Source: Alphaproteobacteria bacterium (GTDB taxonomy: Bacteria; Pseudomonadota; Alphaproteobacteria; Caulobacterales; Aquidulcibacteraceae). Taken from it: 64,000 bases of DNA. Numbering within the stretch: the stretch's first letter is position 1; the number at the start of each line of letters is the position of its first letter. A program made the position numbers and the translations under genes. Under the pieces are notes generated by a model. That model saw only the letters and a program-made list of their open reading frames with translations, searched no databases and had not been told where the DNA came from. Where the stretch lies: NCBI GenBank assembly GCA_016124255.1, contig WGOB01000014.1, forward strand, positions 1 through 64,000, in the 5' to 3' direction. Positions 35,978 through 44,045 of this stretch are shown here, piece after piece.

Positions 35978-36205
35978 TGTAGTCAACGCCCGACGCGAGC
36001 CTCGTTAACCAAGATGAATGTTCCGGTCGCCTTAGTAAATTAACCAAACCGACCGCGTTCTCTGAATAGAACTTAAGCATAAAATGCAGTTTTGAGGTCG
36101 TTTTGTTTCGCCAGGACACAGAAGCGGCCGTTATTTTTAGGCGTTCCTTAACCTCAAGAGCGGCTTTTGGGCGAGGTCGGGCGATAGCTTGGGTTTTGGG
36201 ACACA
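35978..36205. promoter_or_regulatory. AT-rich upstream region with TTAACC half-sites
   Basis: The gap before the second CHAP gene is less GC-rich than its surroundings and holds TTAACC at 36005, 36040 and 36148, the second within TTAG-N4-TTAACC. TTAACC/TTAA pairs are the half-sites recognised by CtrA in Caulobacterales. Binding is inferred only; no spacing matches the exact TTAA-N7-TTAA consensus. Confidence 0.35.
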
Positions 36206-36850
36206 ATGACGAAACGTGCGATGTGGATCGCGGCGGGCGCCATTGCCGCATGCGCCGCCGGCCAGGCTTCGGCGCGGACGCCGCTCTCGATCGATCCAAC
36301 CGTTTCGGTGGAGCCGGGCGCAAGCGCGCAGGCTTCGCCGTTCGCGACGCTGACGCCATCGGCGTTTGAGCCGCCGGCCCCGCCGGTCGCGTCCTTCGCC
36401 CCCACGCTGAACGCCCGGGGACCGCGGCTGCAGTGCGTGCCGTTTGCGCGCGCCGAATCCGGCGTGGAAATCTATGGCGACGCCGACACATGGTGGTCGC
36501 AGGCGCAGGATCGTTTCGACACCGCGCAGGCGCCGGACCAGGGCTCGGTCATCGTGATGCGCGGCTACCGCAACCCCAATCGAGGCCACGTGGGCGTCGT
36601 GCGCCAGGTGGTGAACCGCCGGCTGATCCTGGTCGACCACGCCAATTGGATGAACCGCGGCGAGATCACCCGCCGCGTGCCCGTGCGGGACGTGTCCACG
36701 GCCGGGGACTGGAGCCAGATCCAGGTGTGGAATGTGCGCGGGCGCCATTGGGGCGGGCGCACGTACGAGGTGCAGGGCTTCATTGTTGCGCCCGAAGCGG
36801 GCGATCGTGGCGTCGCCGCGCAGCGCGTGAGCCGCACCCCGCTGGGCTAA
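36206..36850 (+). CDS. CHAP-domain secreted protein, probable cell-wall amidase/peptidase
   Basis: Paralogue of the preceding CHAP lipoprotein, 214 residues. It has an ordinary signal peptide (MTKRAMWIAAGAIAACAAGQ, cleavage probably after ASA), a Pro/Ala-rich linker to residue 70, then the CHAP domain with Cys77 in LQCVPFAR, His128 in RGHVGVV, and DHANWMNRGEITRRVPVRDV. The domain core is highly similar to its neighbour, while the anchoring differs. That suggests a duplication with the two enzymes placed at different sites in the envelope. CtrA-like half-sites upstream hint at cell-cycle control. Confidence 0.85.
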   Translation: MTKRAMWIAAGAIAACAAGQASARTPLSIDPTVSVEPGASAQASPFATLTPSAFEPPAPPVASFAPTLNARGPRLQCVPFARAESGVEIYGDADTWWSQAQDRFDTAQAPDQGSVIVMRGYRNPNRGHVGVVRQVVNRRLILVDHANWMNRGEITRRVPVRDVSTAGDWSQIQVWNVRGRHWGGRTYEVQGFIVAPEAGDRGVAAQRVSRTPLG

Positions 36851-36920
36851 TTCCCAAGTCCGCCCAATCCCCATATGGTCCCGCGTTTCGGGTGAGGGAC
36901 CCTTGGAGCGAGGCGGAGCG

Positions 36921-37811
36921 ATGGGGACGGGCGCGGCGGCGAAGGCGGGCGGGGCGGCCCCGCGCAGAGGCGGCATCCGCCTGTTTCAATTCCTGACGCA
37001 GAATCCGCTCTGGGAAATCTTCATCCTGCTCGCGATCGTCACGAACGCGGCGCTGCTCGGCATCGACGCGCATTTCGGCGAGCGCAACCCATACCACGCC
37101 TATATCGAGCAGGCGGACAATTGGTTCCTGATGCTGTTCACGGTCGAACTGGCGCTTGAGTTTCTGGCGCAGGGGCCGCGGCGGTATTTCTCCAACGGCT
37201 GGAACTGGTTCGACGTCATCGTCGTCGGCGTGTGCTACGTCGCGTTCAGCCCGGCCATCAGCGCGCTGCGGACGCTGCGTGTGGTGCGCGTGTTCCGCCT
37301 GATCAGCGCGGTGCCGCAGATGCGGCGCGTGGTGGAGGCGCTGTTCGGTGCGATGCCGGGCATCATGGCGACGCTCGCTGTGCTGTTCGTTGTTTTCTAC
37401 ATCGGCGCGGTGATGGGCACGACGCTGTTCCGCGGCGCGCCCGGGTTCAACGATCTTGGCGAAGCGGCGCTGACGCTCTTCCAGCTCTCGCAATTCGACG
37501 GCTGGGGCGAAACCATCGCGATGCTCGAGGAGAACGGCCACCCCTACGCCTGGGTGTTCGTGATGATCTTCACCATCATCGGCGCGTTTGCGGTGCTGAA
37601 CCTTTTTGTCGGCGTCATCGTGGAGGCGGTGCAGGAGGCGCCCAAGAGCGTCGTTAGCCAGATCAAGACCGACATCGACCAGATGGAGGAGGACGTCGAA
37701 GACATCCAGGAGGCGCAGGAGGACGCCGCCAAGACGCGCGCCAGAATCCTGGAGGAAATCTCGGCGCTGCGCGCCGAAGTCGCAGCCCTGCGCGCCGAGA
37801 AAGACCGCTGA
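36921..37811 (+). CDS. Voltage-gated ion channel family protein (single six-helix subunit)
   Basis: A 296-residue inner-membrane channel subunit from the ATG at 36921, expected to assemble as a tetramer. It has six membrane helices. S4 carries regularly spaced arginines (LRTLRVVRVFRLI), the voltage-sensor pattern. The pore loop reads LFQLSQFDGWGETI between S5 and S6, and S6 is VFVMIFTIIGAFAVLNLFVG. A C-terminal coiled coil (EEDVEDIQEAQEDAAKTRAR) resembles the tetramer bundle of bacterial sodium channels. The filter differs from the common T-L-E-x-W type: aspartate replaces glutamate and Q-F replaces T-L. Ion preference is therefore open. Confidence 0.85.
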   Translation: MGTGAAAKAGGAAPRRGGIRLFQFLTQNPLWEIFILLAIVTNAALLGIDAHFGERNPYHAYIEQADNWFLMLFTVELALEFLAQGPRRYFSNGWNWFDVIVVGVCYVAFSPAISALRTLRVVRVFRLISAVPQMRRVVEALFGAMPGIMATLAVLFVVFYIGAVMGTTLFRGAPGFNDLGEAALTLFQLSQFDGWGETIAMLEENGHPYAWVFVMIFTIIGAFAVLNLFVGVIVEAVQEAPKSVVSQIKTDIDQMEEDVEDIQEAQEDAAKTRARILEEISALRAEVAALRAEKDR

Positions 37812-37892
37812 CGCCCAATTCTGGCGGCAGTCTGTCCTCAACGTTGGGTCTGCGCTTGCCCCTGCGCGGGCCAATTGCGGTACACTGAGGCG

Positions 37893-38585
37893 ATGTCAGT
37901 CTGGTCGCGAATCATCGACATGGCGCAGAGCGTCTTCGATCCGGAAGCGGACGCCCCGGAGACGAGCCAGGAGTGCGCGCCCGATCCGAACGATGTCGGG
38001 TTCACCGCCGCGGTGATCGGGCTGGCTGCGAAGATGGCGAAGGTCGACGGCGAGGCTGACGAGCAGGAGATGTCCGCCGCTGCCCGCGTGTTCCGCCCGC
38101 CGCCGGGCGAGGAGGCCGCGTTCCGTCGGGTCTACACTCTCGCCAGGCAGAGCGTGCACGGCTTTGAATCCTACGCGCGCCAGATCGGGCGCAAGTATCG
38201 CGCGCGGCCCTGCCTGCTTGAGGACGTGCTCGACGGCCTCTTCCACATCGCCGCCTCGGACGGCGCGGTCGACGCGGCCGAACTCGCCTACCTGCAGACC
38301 GTCGCTGAGCATTTCGGGTTCAGCGAGCTTGAGTTCCGGCGCATCAAGGCGACCAATCTGGGGCCGGATGCGCGTGATCCGTACGCTGTGCTCGGCCTCT
38401 TGCCGGGCGCGTCGCTAGAGGAGGCGCGCCAGGCATGGCGGCGGATGGCGGCGGAGAACCATCCCGATCGCATGAGCCAGCGCGGGGCGCCCGACGCCTT
38501 CGTGAAAATCGCGGAGGAGAAGACCGCCGCGATCAACGCGGCCTACGCCCAGATCCGCGAAGAACTCCTGGTTGGGGCGCAGTAG
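37893..38585 (+). CDS. TerB-DnaJ (DjlA-like) co-chaperone
   Basis: The 230-residue protein joins an N-terminal TerB/DjlA-type helical domain (FTAAVIGLAAKMAKVDGEAD, LEDVLDGLFHIAASDGAVDA) to a C-terminal J domain (about residues 168-228) with the essential HPD in AAENHPDRM. J domains stimulate Hsp70 ATPase. Unlike E. coli DjlA it has no N-terminal membrane helix, so it should be cytosolic. The start is the ATG at 37893. It stands between the ion channel and the rnpB locus. Confidence 0.85.
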   Translation: MSVWSRIIDMAQSVFDPEADAPETSQECAPDPNDVGFTAAVIGLAAKMAKVDGEADEQEMSAAARVFRPPPGEEAAFRRVYTLARQSVHGFESYARQIGRKYRARPCLLEDVLDGLFHIAASDGAVDAAELAYLQTVAEHFGFSELEFRRIKATNLGPDARDPYAVLGLLPGASLEEARQAWRRMAAENHPDRMSQRGAPDAFVKIAEEKTAAINAAYAQIREELLVGAQ

Positions 38586-38712
38586 ACGCTGCCACTCCCT
38601 CCTTGAGCGGGTGAGGCAGCGAAGCCGACAGTGGAGCGATGCACACGCACCTCCTCCGTCGTTCGCTACGCTCACAACACCTCCCCCCGAGAACGGGGGA
38701 GGAGGGGCGCGC
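38586..38712. repeat. Intergenic palindromic repeats
   Basis: Contains CTCCCTCCTTGAGCGGGTGAGG and CCTCCCCCCGAGAACGGGGG-AGG type words flanking GGAGCGATG and TCGTTCGCTACG. They resemble the element between the two metH genes. It lies between the DnaJ-like gene and the 3' end of rnpB and may end both transcripts. Confidence 0.5.
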
Positions 38713-38722
38713 AAGAAGAGAA

Positions 38723-39107
38723 GCGTCAGTCGGTCTGTAAGCCGGGTTCTGTACGAGGTCGCCCTCGTGACGATCATTCCTCTGGACCGGCCCTCGCGGA
38801 CCGGTTCTCGCGACCAACCCGACCCCGGCCCACGGACAGGCCTGCCGTTTCCGGCGCGGGGTCCTATTCGGTCTTGCTCCCGACGGGGCTTGCCGTGCCC
38901 GCTTCCTTACGGTCGCGGCGGTGGGCTCTTACCCCACCGTTTCACCCTTGCCCGCCACGCCAAAGCGCGACGGGCGGTCTATTCTCTGTGGCGCTATCCC
39001 TGAGGTCGCCCTCGGCGGAAGTTATCCGCCGTCGTGTCCGCATGGAGCCCGGACTTTCCTCGCGTCACCCAAAAGCCCCTGACGCGCGATCGCCCGACCG
39101 ACTGACG
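38723..39107 (-). ncRNA. rnpB: RNase P RNA (class A)
   Basis: The catalytic RNA that matures tRNA 5' ends. On the minus strand it opens with CGTCAGTCGGTCGGGCGATC and contains the universally conserved GAGGAAAGTCCGGGCTCC. It ends with CGGCTTACAGACCGACTGAC, whose last bases pair with the first to form helix P1. Length is about 385 nt, normal for alphaproteobacteria. A -10-like TATATC (39118-39113) precedes it, with a weak -35 near 39140. Ends are set by P1 pairing. Confidence 0.93.
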
Positions 39108-39144
39108 GCGGAGATATAGACCTCTGCGCGCGGCGCGTGAAGCG

Positions 39145-39915
39145 TCACGCCGCCAGTGCAGCCGCCAACGCGATCGTTTCCGCATCGGCGACGCCGTCGA
39201 CGCGCGCCGCGCGGAAGCGGCGCTGAAACGCCGTCACAACGGAGGCGGTCTGCGCGTCAAAGACGCCGCTCTCAGCGACGCTGTAGCCGAAGCGCGCGAG
39301 ATCACGTTGCAGCGCGGCCACCGCCTCGCTGGTCTCGCCCGCGGCGAGGTCGCGATAGATGGTCGGCGCGGGTGCTGCGGGCCACACCGACACGCCCGCT
39401 TCCGCCAGCCGCGCCCAGGGAAACCGCTCGCCGGGATCGAGCTTGCGGTCTGGCGCGAGATCGGAATGGCCGATCACGTCGCGCGGCGTGAGCTTGCGGC
39501 GCGCGAGGATGTCGCGCAGCAACGCGATGACGGCCGCGATCTGCGCGTCGGGATACGGCGGCAAGCCGAAATCATGGCCGCCGTTGACGATTTCGATTCC
39601 GATCGAGCGTGAATTGAGTTCGGCGGCGCCGCGCCAATGACCTTGCCCGGCATGCCAAGCGCGCTTTTCCTCATCGACGAGGCGCCAGACCTCGCCCGCC
39701 TCGCCGACGACATAGTGCGTGCTCACGCGCGCCAGCAGCGTTTCCGGATCGAGTGCAGGATCCTGCCACGGGCCGGGATAGCGGCCGGCCCTGGGTTCAG
39801 GATCGGTCAGCCGCTTCAGCGCCACCTCGGCGGATTGCATGCCGGTGTAGTGCAGGACCACGAGTTCGATCGGCAGCCAGCGGTCGTCGAGATTGGGTGA
39901 GGGGAGATCGATCAT
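39145..39915 (-). CDS. N-acetylmuramoyl-L-alanine amidase (AmpD-type) with peptidoglycan-binding domain
   Basis: The ATG at 39915 (MIDLPSPNLDDRWLPIELVV) gives 256 residues. The amidase_2 domain has zinc ligands in VLHYTGM and IGHSDLAPDRKLDPGE and the core NSRSIGIEIVNGGHD. The C-terminal 65 residues are a PG_binding_1 repeat (VAALQRDLARFGYSVAESGV). It cleaves the bond between muramic acid and the stem peptide; AmpD/AmiD-like enzymes act in wall recycling. No signal peptide is visible, favouring a cytosolic AmpD role. The stop lies 38 bp from the rnpB 5' end. Confidence 0.9.
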   Translation of the reverse strand: MIDLPSPNLDDRWLPIELVVLHYTGMQSAEVALKRLTDPEPRAGRYPGPWQDPALDPETLLARVSTHYVVGEAGEVWRLVDEEKRAWHAGQGHWRGAAELNSRSIGIEIVNGGHDFGLPPYPDAQIAAVIALLRDILARRKLTPRDVIGHSDLAPDRKLDPGERFPWARLAEAGVSVWPAAPAPTIYRDLAAGETSEAVAALQRDLARFGYSVAESGVFDAQTASVVTAFQRRFRAARVDGVADAETIALAAALAA

Positions 39916-39963
39916 CCTGGGCTCTTTGTGGCGCGTTGGGGCGCGATCGCCAAGCGCGCCGGG

Positions 39964-40017
39964 GTCAGGTCTCTCCAGGGCGTCAGCTCTCACCAGGGCA
40001 TCAGGTCTCTGGGACCC
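39964..40017. repeat. Three tandem 18-bp repeats
   Basis: GTCAGGTCTCTCCAGGGC, GTCAGCTCTCACCAGGGC and ATCAGGTCTCTGGGACCC follow directly on one another, between the amidase start and the EamA stop. The third copy overlaps the last EamA codons. Confidence 0.6.
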
Positions 40018-40870
40018 GCGCCAGGGATTTCTGGCGCAGCGCGATGATGGCGACGCCGCTCAGCGCAATTGCTGCGCCGAGCGCGAGCTTCGGCGACAGC
40101 GTCTCGTTCAGCAGCACCACGCCGAACACCACCGCCCATACCGGCGTCATTAGAGTGAGCGGGGTGATGAGCGTGACCTCGTATCTCTTGATAAGGAAAT
40201 AGAAGGCGCCGTGGCCGAATATTGAGGTCCCGATGACGGAGAAGATCAGCGCGCCGACATAGCCCCAGCCCAGCGCCGCCGATTGCGCGAGCTGATCTTC
40301 CTCCATGAATAGGCTGAGCGCGAGCGGTAGGGGAACCGACACCAGCGCCAGCCACGCCTGCATCTGGAAGACTGGAATCGGCTCCATCTTCTTCATCGCG
40401 ACGCCGCCGACCGACGCCACGAGCGCGGACAGGATGGCGAAGACGATGCCGACGGAGAAGGCGAGGCTGCCGGGCTGATAGGCGATAACGATGACGCCGA
40501 CGAACGCGAGCGCCATGCCCAGCGCGCGCCGCCAACCGATCGTTTCGTTGAGGAAGATCATCGAGAGCAGCGTCGTGAACGGCAGCCCGAGCTGCCCCGC
40601 GATCGCAACCGACGAAGCCGTCGCGTATTTGAGGCCGAGGAACAACAGCACGAAATTGAGGCCGCCAACGCAAAGGCCGATCAAAGTCGCCCAGCCCCAT
40701 TGCCGGGGAATGCGCTGCAGGAACGGCAACAGGATAATCGCCACGCACGCGAAGCGCACGAACGCGTAGAACAGCGGCGGCGCGTCCGCCACGACATAGC
40801 GCGTCAGAACAAGATTGAGCCCCCAGGCCAGGCACACGCCGCACAGCAGCAGAAAGTCGCGGACCCCCAT
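40001..40870 (-). CDS. EamA/DMT-family transporter
   Basis: A 289-residue inner-membrane protein with ten hydrophobic helices in two related EamA halves (CLAWGLNLVLTRYVVADAPP near the start; GTSIFGHGAFYFLIKRYEVT and PLTLMTPVWAVVFGVVLLNE in the second half). Drug/metabolite transporters of this type export amino acids, nucleosides or other small molecules. Substrate cannot be read from sequence. The last codons lie in the tandem repeat. Confidence 0.9.
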   Translation of the reverse strand: MGVRDFLLLCGVCLAWGLNLVLTRYVVADAPPLFYAFVRFACVAIILLPFLQRIPRQWGWATLIGLCVGGLNFVLLFLGLKYATASSVAIAGQLGLPFTTLLSMIFLNETIGWRRALGMALAFVGVIVIAYQPGSLAFSVGIVFAILSALVASVGGVAMKKMEPIPVFQMQAWLALVSVPLPLALSLFMEEDQLAQSAALGWGYVGALIFSVIGTSIFGHGAFYFLIKRYEVTLITPLTLMTPVWAVVFGVVLLNETLSPKLALGAAIALSGVAIIALRQKSLARVPET

Positions 40871-40938
40871 CGCCTGGCAGGTCTAGAGCGCGCCAGGTGG
40901 GGCGCGAAACGGATTCTGATGGCCGGTGAGAAAAACGG

Positions 40939-41229
40939 TCAGGCGCGAGGCGGTTCAGCGGCCCAGCCGTCGGGCATCCGGCGCGCTTCGAGGATGACGG
41001 GGCCGGCGCGCTGAGCGCGCGGCTTGCGCTGCGTCATGCGGAGTGTCAGCGCCGCCGCAGCGATCGCCAGGCCGACAAGCGTCACCGCCAGCGCCGCGAT
41101 CGCGAGAAGCGCAACGGCGGCTGCGCCGATCAAGCCAACAAGCAGCGTGCGGCCCCAAATCGCGGCGTGTTCGCGGAAGCTGCGGCGGCTTCGGTTTGCG
41201 GTGCGGGCGTCGATCTCGATCAGCGTCAT
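40939..41229 (-). CDS. Small membrane protein
   Basis: From the ATG at 41229 the product has 96 residues: a basic N-terminus (ARTANRSRRSFREHAAIWG), one long or two short membrane helices (LLVGLIGAAAVALLAIAALA, VTLVGLAIAAAALTL) and a basic tail (MTQRKPRAQRAGPVI). Not recognised. The ORF track start is 26 codons too far upstream. It is on the same strand as the EamA gene, 68 bp before it. Confidence 0.55.
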   Translation of the reverse strand: MTLIEIDARTANRSRRSFREHAAIWGRTLLVGLIGAAAVALLAIAALAVTLVGLAIAAAALTLRMTQRKPRAQRAGPVILEARRMPDGWAAEPPRA

Positions 41230-41399
41230 GGCGGGTCCGGCGGTTCTTTGCCACGCCGGTTCAAGTCCGGCATCATTGCATGTTGGATCGCGGCCCCGCG
41301 GCGTCAATCCGCCAACACGCGCGGGACGCAGAGGATTGGCCGTTCGCCCAATGTTTGGGCTGAGGCGGTGGTCAGGGAAGGGGCCGCGCTCCCGCCATC

Positions 41400-41423
41400 C
41401 TGCTGACAGAAAGCTGTCAGCAG
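41400..41423. promoter_or_regulatory. Inverted repeat upstream of the WYL regulator, probable operator
   Basis: CTGCTGACAG-N4-CTGTCAGCAG is a perfect 10-bp-arm dyad, 20 bp before the start of the WYL-domain regulator. Autoregulation is likely by position. Confidence 0.65.
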
Positions 41424-41443
41424 TGATAGCCTAAGCATGCCTC

Positions 41444-42142
41444 ATGCGACGCGCTGACCGCCTCTTCCAAATCATCCAATCGCTGCGGCGCGCCCGCGGA
41501 CCGATTACCGCGGACGCGATCGCGGCCGAGTTGGAGACATCCAAACGCACGATCTACCGCGACATCGCCGCGCTGATCGGGCAGCGCGTGCCGATCCGCG
41601 GCGAGGCCGGCGTCGGTTATGTGCTGGACGACGGCTGCCACATGCCGCCGCTGATGCTGACCCCGGACGAGATCGAAGTCGCGGTGGTCGGCGCGCAATG
41701 GGTGCAAGGGCGCGCCGATCCGGCGCTTCGCCGCGCCGCCGCCGATCTCATCGCCAAGATTGCGGCGTCGGCGCCGGACCGGCTGCGCCCGCTGGTGCTG
41801 GAGCCGGCGGCGGCAGCGGCCCCGCCGTCGCGCGCGAACGCCGCCGACACCATCGACATGCCCCAGTTGCGCGCCTGGATCATCGCGGCGCGCAAGGTGC
41901 GCCTGGTGTATCGGGACGAGCGCGGCCAGCAGACGGAGCGAACGATCTGGCCGATCGCGATCGGCTATCTGGAAACCGTCCGCCATGTCGTGGCGTGGTG
42001 CGAGCTGCGTGGTGACTTCCGCCATTTCCGCGCCGACCGCATCGTCGATGCGGACTTTCTCGAGGATCGCATTCCTGAGCGGCCGGCTGCGCTGCGCCGG
42101 CGCTGGCGCCAGCAGGAGCTGGCCGCGCATCGCGCGCCCTAA
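41444..42142 (+). CDS. HTH-WYL domain transcriptional regulator (YafY type)
   Basis: The 232-residue protein has an N-terminal winged HTH (RADRLFQIIQSLRRARGPIT, ADAIAAELETSKRTIYRDIA) and a C-terminal WYL domain (about residues 145-215, RLVYRDERGQQTERTIWPIA, RHFRADRIVDADFLE). WYL domains bind nucleotide-like ligands and control stress or DNA-damage genes in several bacteria. A clean dyad lies just upstream, suggesting it regulates itself. Its stop overlaps the convergent hydrolase gene by 4 bp. Confidence 0.87.
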   Translation: MRRADRLFQIIQSLRRARGPITADAIAAELETSKRTIYRDIAALIGQRVPIRGEAGVGYVLDDGCHMPPLMLTPDEIEVAVVGAQWVQGRADPALRRAAADLIAKIAASAPDRLRPLVLEPAAAAAPPSRANAADTIDMPQLRAWIIAARKVRLVYRDERGQQTERTIWPIAIGYLETVRHVVAWCELRGDFRHFRADRIVDADFLEDRIPERPAALRRRWRQQELAAHRAP

Positions 42143-43104
42143 CCTTCCGTTTCGCGCGCCGCGGCGATCGCGCGCACGCGCCGGACGGCTTGCGCAGCGA
42201 TATCCGGGCGCAACCATTGCGGCATGTGGCCGACGCCGGGCAGGCAGATGAGTTCGGCGCTTTGCAGATCGGCGGCGAGATTGCGCGCGTGGATCTTCGG
42301 GCTGACGACGCGGTCCTTGTCCGCGGTGATGATCACCGTCGGCGACATGATCTCGGGATAGAGCGGGGCCTGGCGCGGATACTCGCGCTTGGTCGCGACC
42401 ACGTCGCACGCGCTGGCGCGGAACGCGCGTGGACGGAACGCGAGCGGCACCGCCGCTTGGCGTGCATAGTCCGGCGGCGGCTCGGCGGGCGCGAAGGTGT
42501 TGGCGATGGCGCCCTTCGCGGCGCCCGGCGCCAACAGCGGCACAAGCGTGCGGCAGAACAACGGGCCGACAAGCGGGCGCGCGGCGGTCTCCGCCCACCA
42601 GGCGTTCCCGCCGGGATAGGGATGGCTCGCGGGCGCCGTCAGAACGAGCCCGGTGACGAGGTCTGGCCGCAGGATGGCGATCCGCAAGCACACGCCGCAG
42701 CCGAGCGAATGCCCCACGAGCACTGCAGGGGCGGCGTTCTCGACTTCCAGGAGCCGGATGAAGGCCTCAGCCTGCACCGCGATCTTCTCCGCGTGCGGCA
42801 GGCGGGGGCTGTAGCCATAGCCGGGGCGATCAGCGAGCAGCAGGCGGTGGTCGTCCTCCAGCGCTGCAGCGAGCGCCAGGAACTCACGCGCGTTGGCGCT
42901 TGCGCCGTGGAGCAAAAGCACAGGCGGCGCATCGCCTGGTCCGCGATCGATGACATGGAGGGGGGTGCGCTGGCCCTGGAGCGCCACCATCCTGCCAAGC
43001 GGCGGAAACGCCGCCTCCACCTTGCGGGCATAGACGTTCGCGTTCTGCATCATCGCGATGATGATCGCCGCCAGCGCCGCCGCGGCGACGAGAAGCCAGA
43101 TCAC
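42139..43104 (-). CDS. Alpha/beta hydrolase, membrane-anchored
   Basis: The 321-residue protein starts with a hydrophobic helix (MIWLLVAAAALAAIIIAMM) that should anchor it in the inner membrane. The alpha/beta-hydrolase domain has VLLLHGASANAREF (oxyanion loop), nucleophile Ser in VGHSLGCG, acid Asp in ITADKDRVVSP and His in PGVGHMPQW. Substrate (ester, lactone or amide) is unknown. It overlaps the upstream lipoprotein gene by 4 bp (ATGA), so the two are coupled. Confidence 0.87.
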   Translation of the reverse strand: MIWLLVAAAALAAIIIAMMQNANVYARKVEAAFPPLGRMVALQGQRTPLHVIDRGPGDAPPVLLLHGASANAREFLALAAALEDDHRLLLADRPGYGYSPRLPHAEKIAVQAEAFIRLLEVENAAPAVLVGHSLGCGVCLRIAILRPDLVTGLVLTAPASHPYPGGNAWWAETAARPLVGPLFCRTLVPLLAPGAAKGAIANTFAPAEPPPDYARQAAVPLAFRPRAFRASACDVVATKREYPRQAPLYPEIMSPTVIITADKDRVVSPKIHARNLAADLQSAELICLPGVGHMPQWLRPDIAAQAVRRVRAIAAARETEG

Positions 43105-43652
43105 GCCTCGGCGCCGTCGATCAACGGCTCGAGCCGGCGCACGCCGCGGCGCGCCTCCTCGAAATACGGATGAACCTCAAGCGCGGCCCGGTACGCGCGC
43201 AGCGCAGAGCGGGTGCGGCCGAGATCCTCATAGATCAGCCCAAGCCCCGTGAGGGCGCCGAAATGGCGCGGCTCACGCTTCAGCGTCTCGTTGATCGCGG
43301 AAATCGCCCCGGCAAAATCCTGCTGGTCGTAAGCCAGGACGGCGCGGCGGTTCCAGGGCTCGGCGAAGTGGGGCGCCAGGTCGCTCGCCTCCGAGAGAAA
43401 CTCGACCGCGAGGCCGGCCTCGCCAGCGCTCTCAGCCTGCGCGGCGCGCTCCAGCAGGACGTCGACCGTTGCGGAGCCGGAATCCCGCCAACGGGCCCAG
43501 ATGCGCTCCTCAACCGCGCGCGCTTCGTCGGCGTCGGGGGCGGCGGCGAGCTCGGCAAACAGGCGATCAAGTTGCGGGTCGCGCGGCGCGTTCGCTGCGC
43601 CGCTGCAGGCGACAAGCAGAAACAGGGAGAGAATCGCTGCGAGAACGCGCAT
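43101..43652 (-). CDS. TPR-repeat lipoprotein
   Basis: The 183-residue product has a lipoprotein signal peptide with lipobox LVAC (Cys16) and a helical body of tetratricopeptide units (FLSEASDLAPHFAEPWNRRA, AISAINETLKREPRHFGALT, RSALRAYRAALEVHPYFEEA). It should be a periplasmic, membrane-attached scaffold. It is coupled to the downstream hydrolase. The role is unknown. Confidence 0.8.
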   Translation of the reverse strand: MRVLAAILSLFLLVACSGAANAPRDPQLDRLFAELAAAPDADEARAVEERIWARWRDSGSATVDVLLERAAQAESAGEAGLAVEFLSEASDLAPHFAEPWNRRAVLAYDQQDFAGAISAINETLKREPRHFGALTGLGLIYEDLGRTRSALRAYRAALEVHPYFEEARRGVRRLEPLIDGAEA

Positions 43653-43739
43653 CGGAGCGGGACGAATAAACGAATTCGCGCGGTCGCGCGAGGCGACGAT
43701 GCAGGATTCAGCGTGAAAATTTGGGCGGGATCGTTGCGC

Positions 43740-43865
43740 TCAGCCCTGCTTGGCCTTGTAGCGCGGATCAACCTTGTTGATCACGTACACGCGGCCCTTT
43801 CGGCGCACCACGCGGCAGGCGCGGTGGCGCGCCTTGAGCGACTTCAGGGAGCTTTTGACTTTCAT
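43740..43865 (-). CDS. rpmJ: 50S ribosomal protein L36
   Basis: A 41-residue protein too short for the ORF track. The minus strand reads [20 protein letters not shown] then [20 protein letters not shown] and a final G. The pattern and the VINK-x-x-x-R-x-K-x-x-Q-G end match bacterial L36. It is the zinc-poor form common in alphaproteobacteria, with only one Cys. L36 binds 23S rRNA in the large subunit. It stands alone, with 180 bp before the divergent MFS gene. Confidence 0.93.
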   Translation of the reverse strand: MKVKSSLKSLKARHRACRVVRRKGRVYVINKVDPRYKAKQG

Positions 43866-44045
43866 GGCGCGGGCCGCAGGTCCGAAATTTGGAAGCGGGG
43901 GAAATAAAGGCGCGGCGGCGGGAAGTCAAACCCCGCGATTGATCATGCGATTGATTCAGGGCGCAACGGCGACCATAACGCGCGCGCCCGACCGGTTGAG
44001 GCGCCGGCTCGGGGTGGGCGGGTCATCCGCTCGCCGGGGATATAT

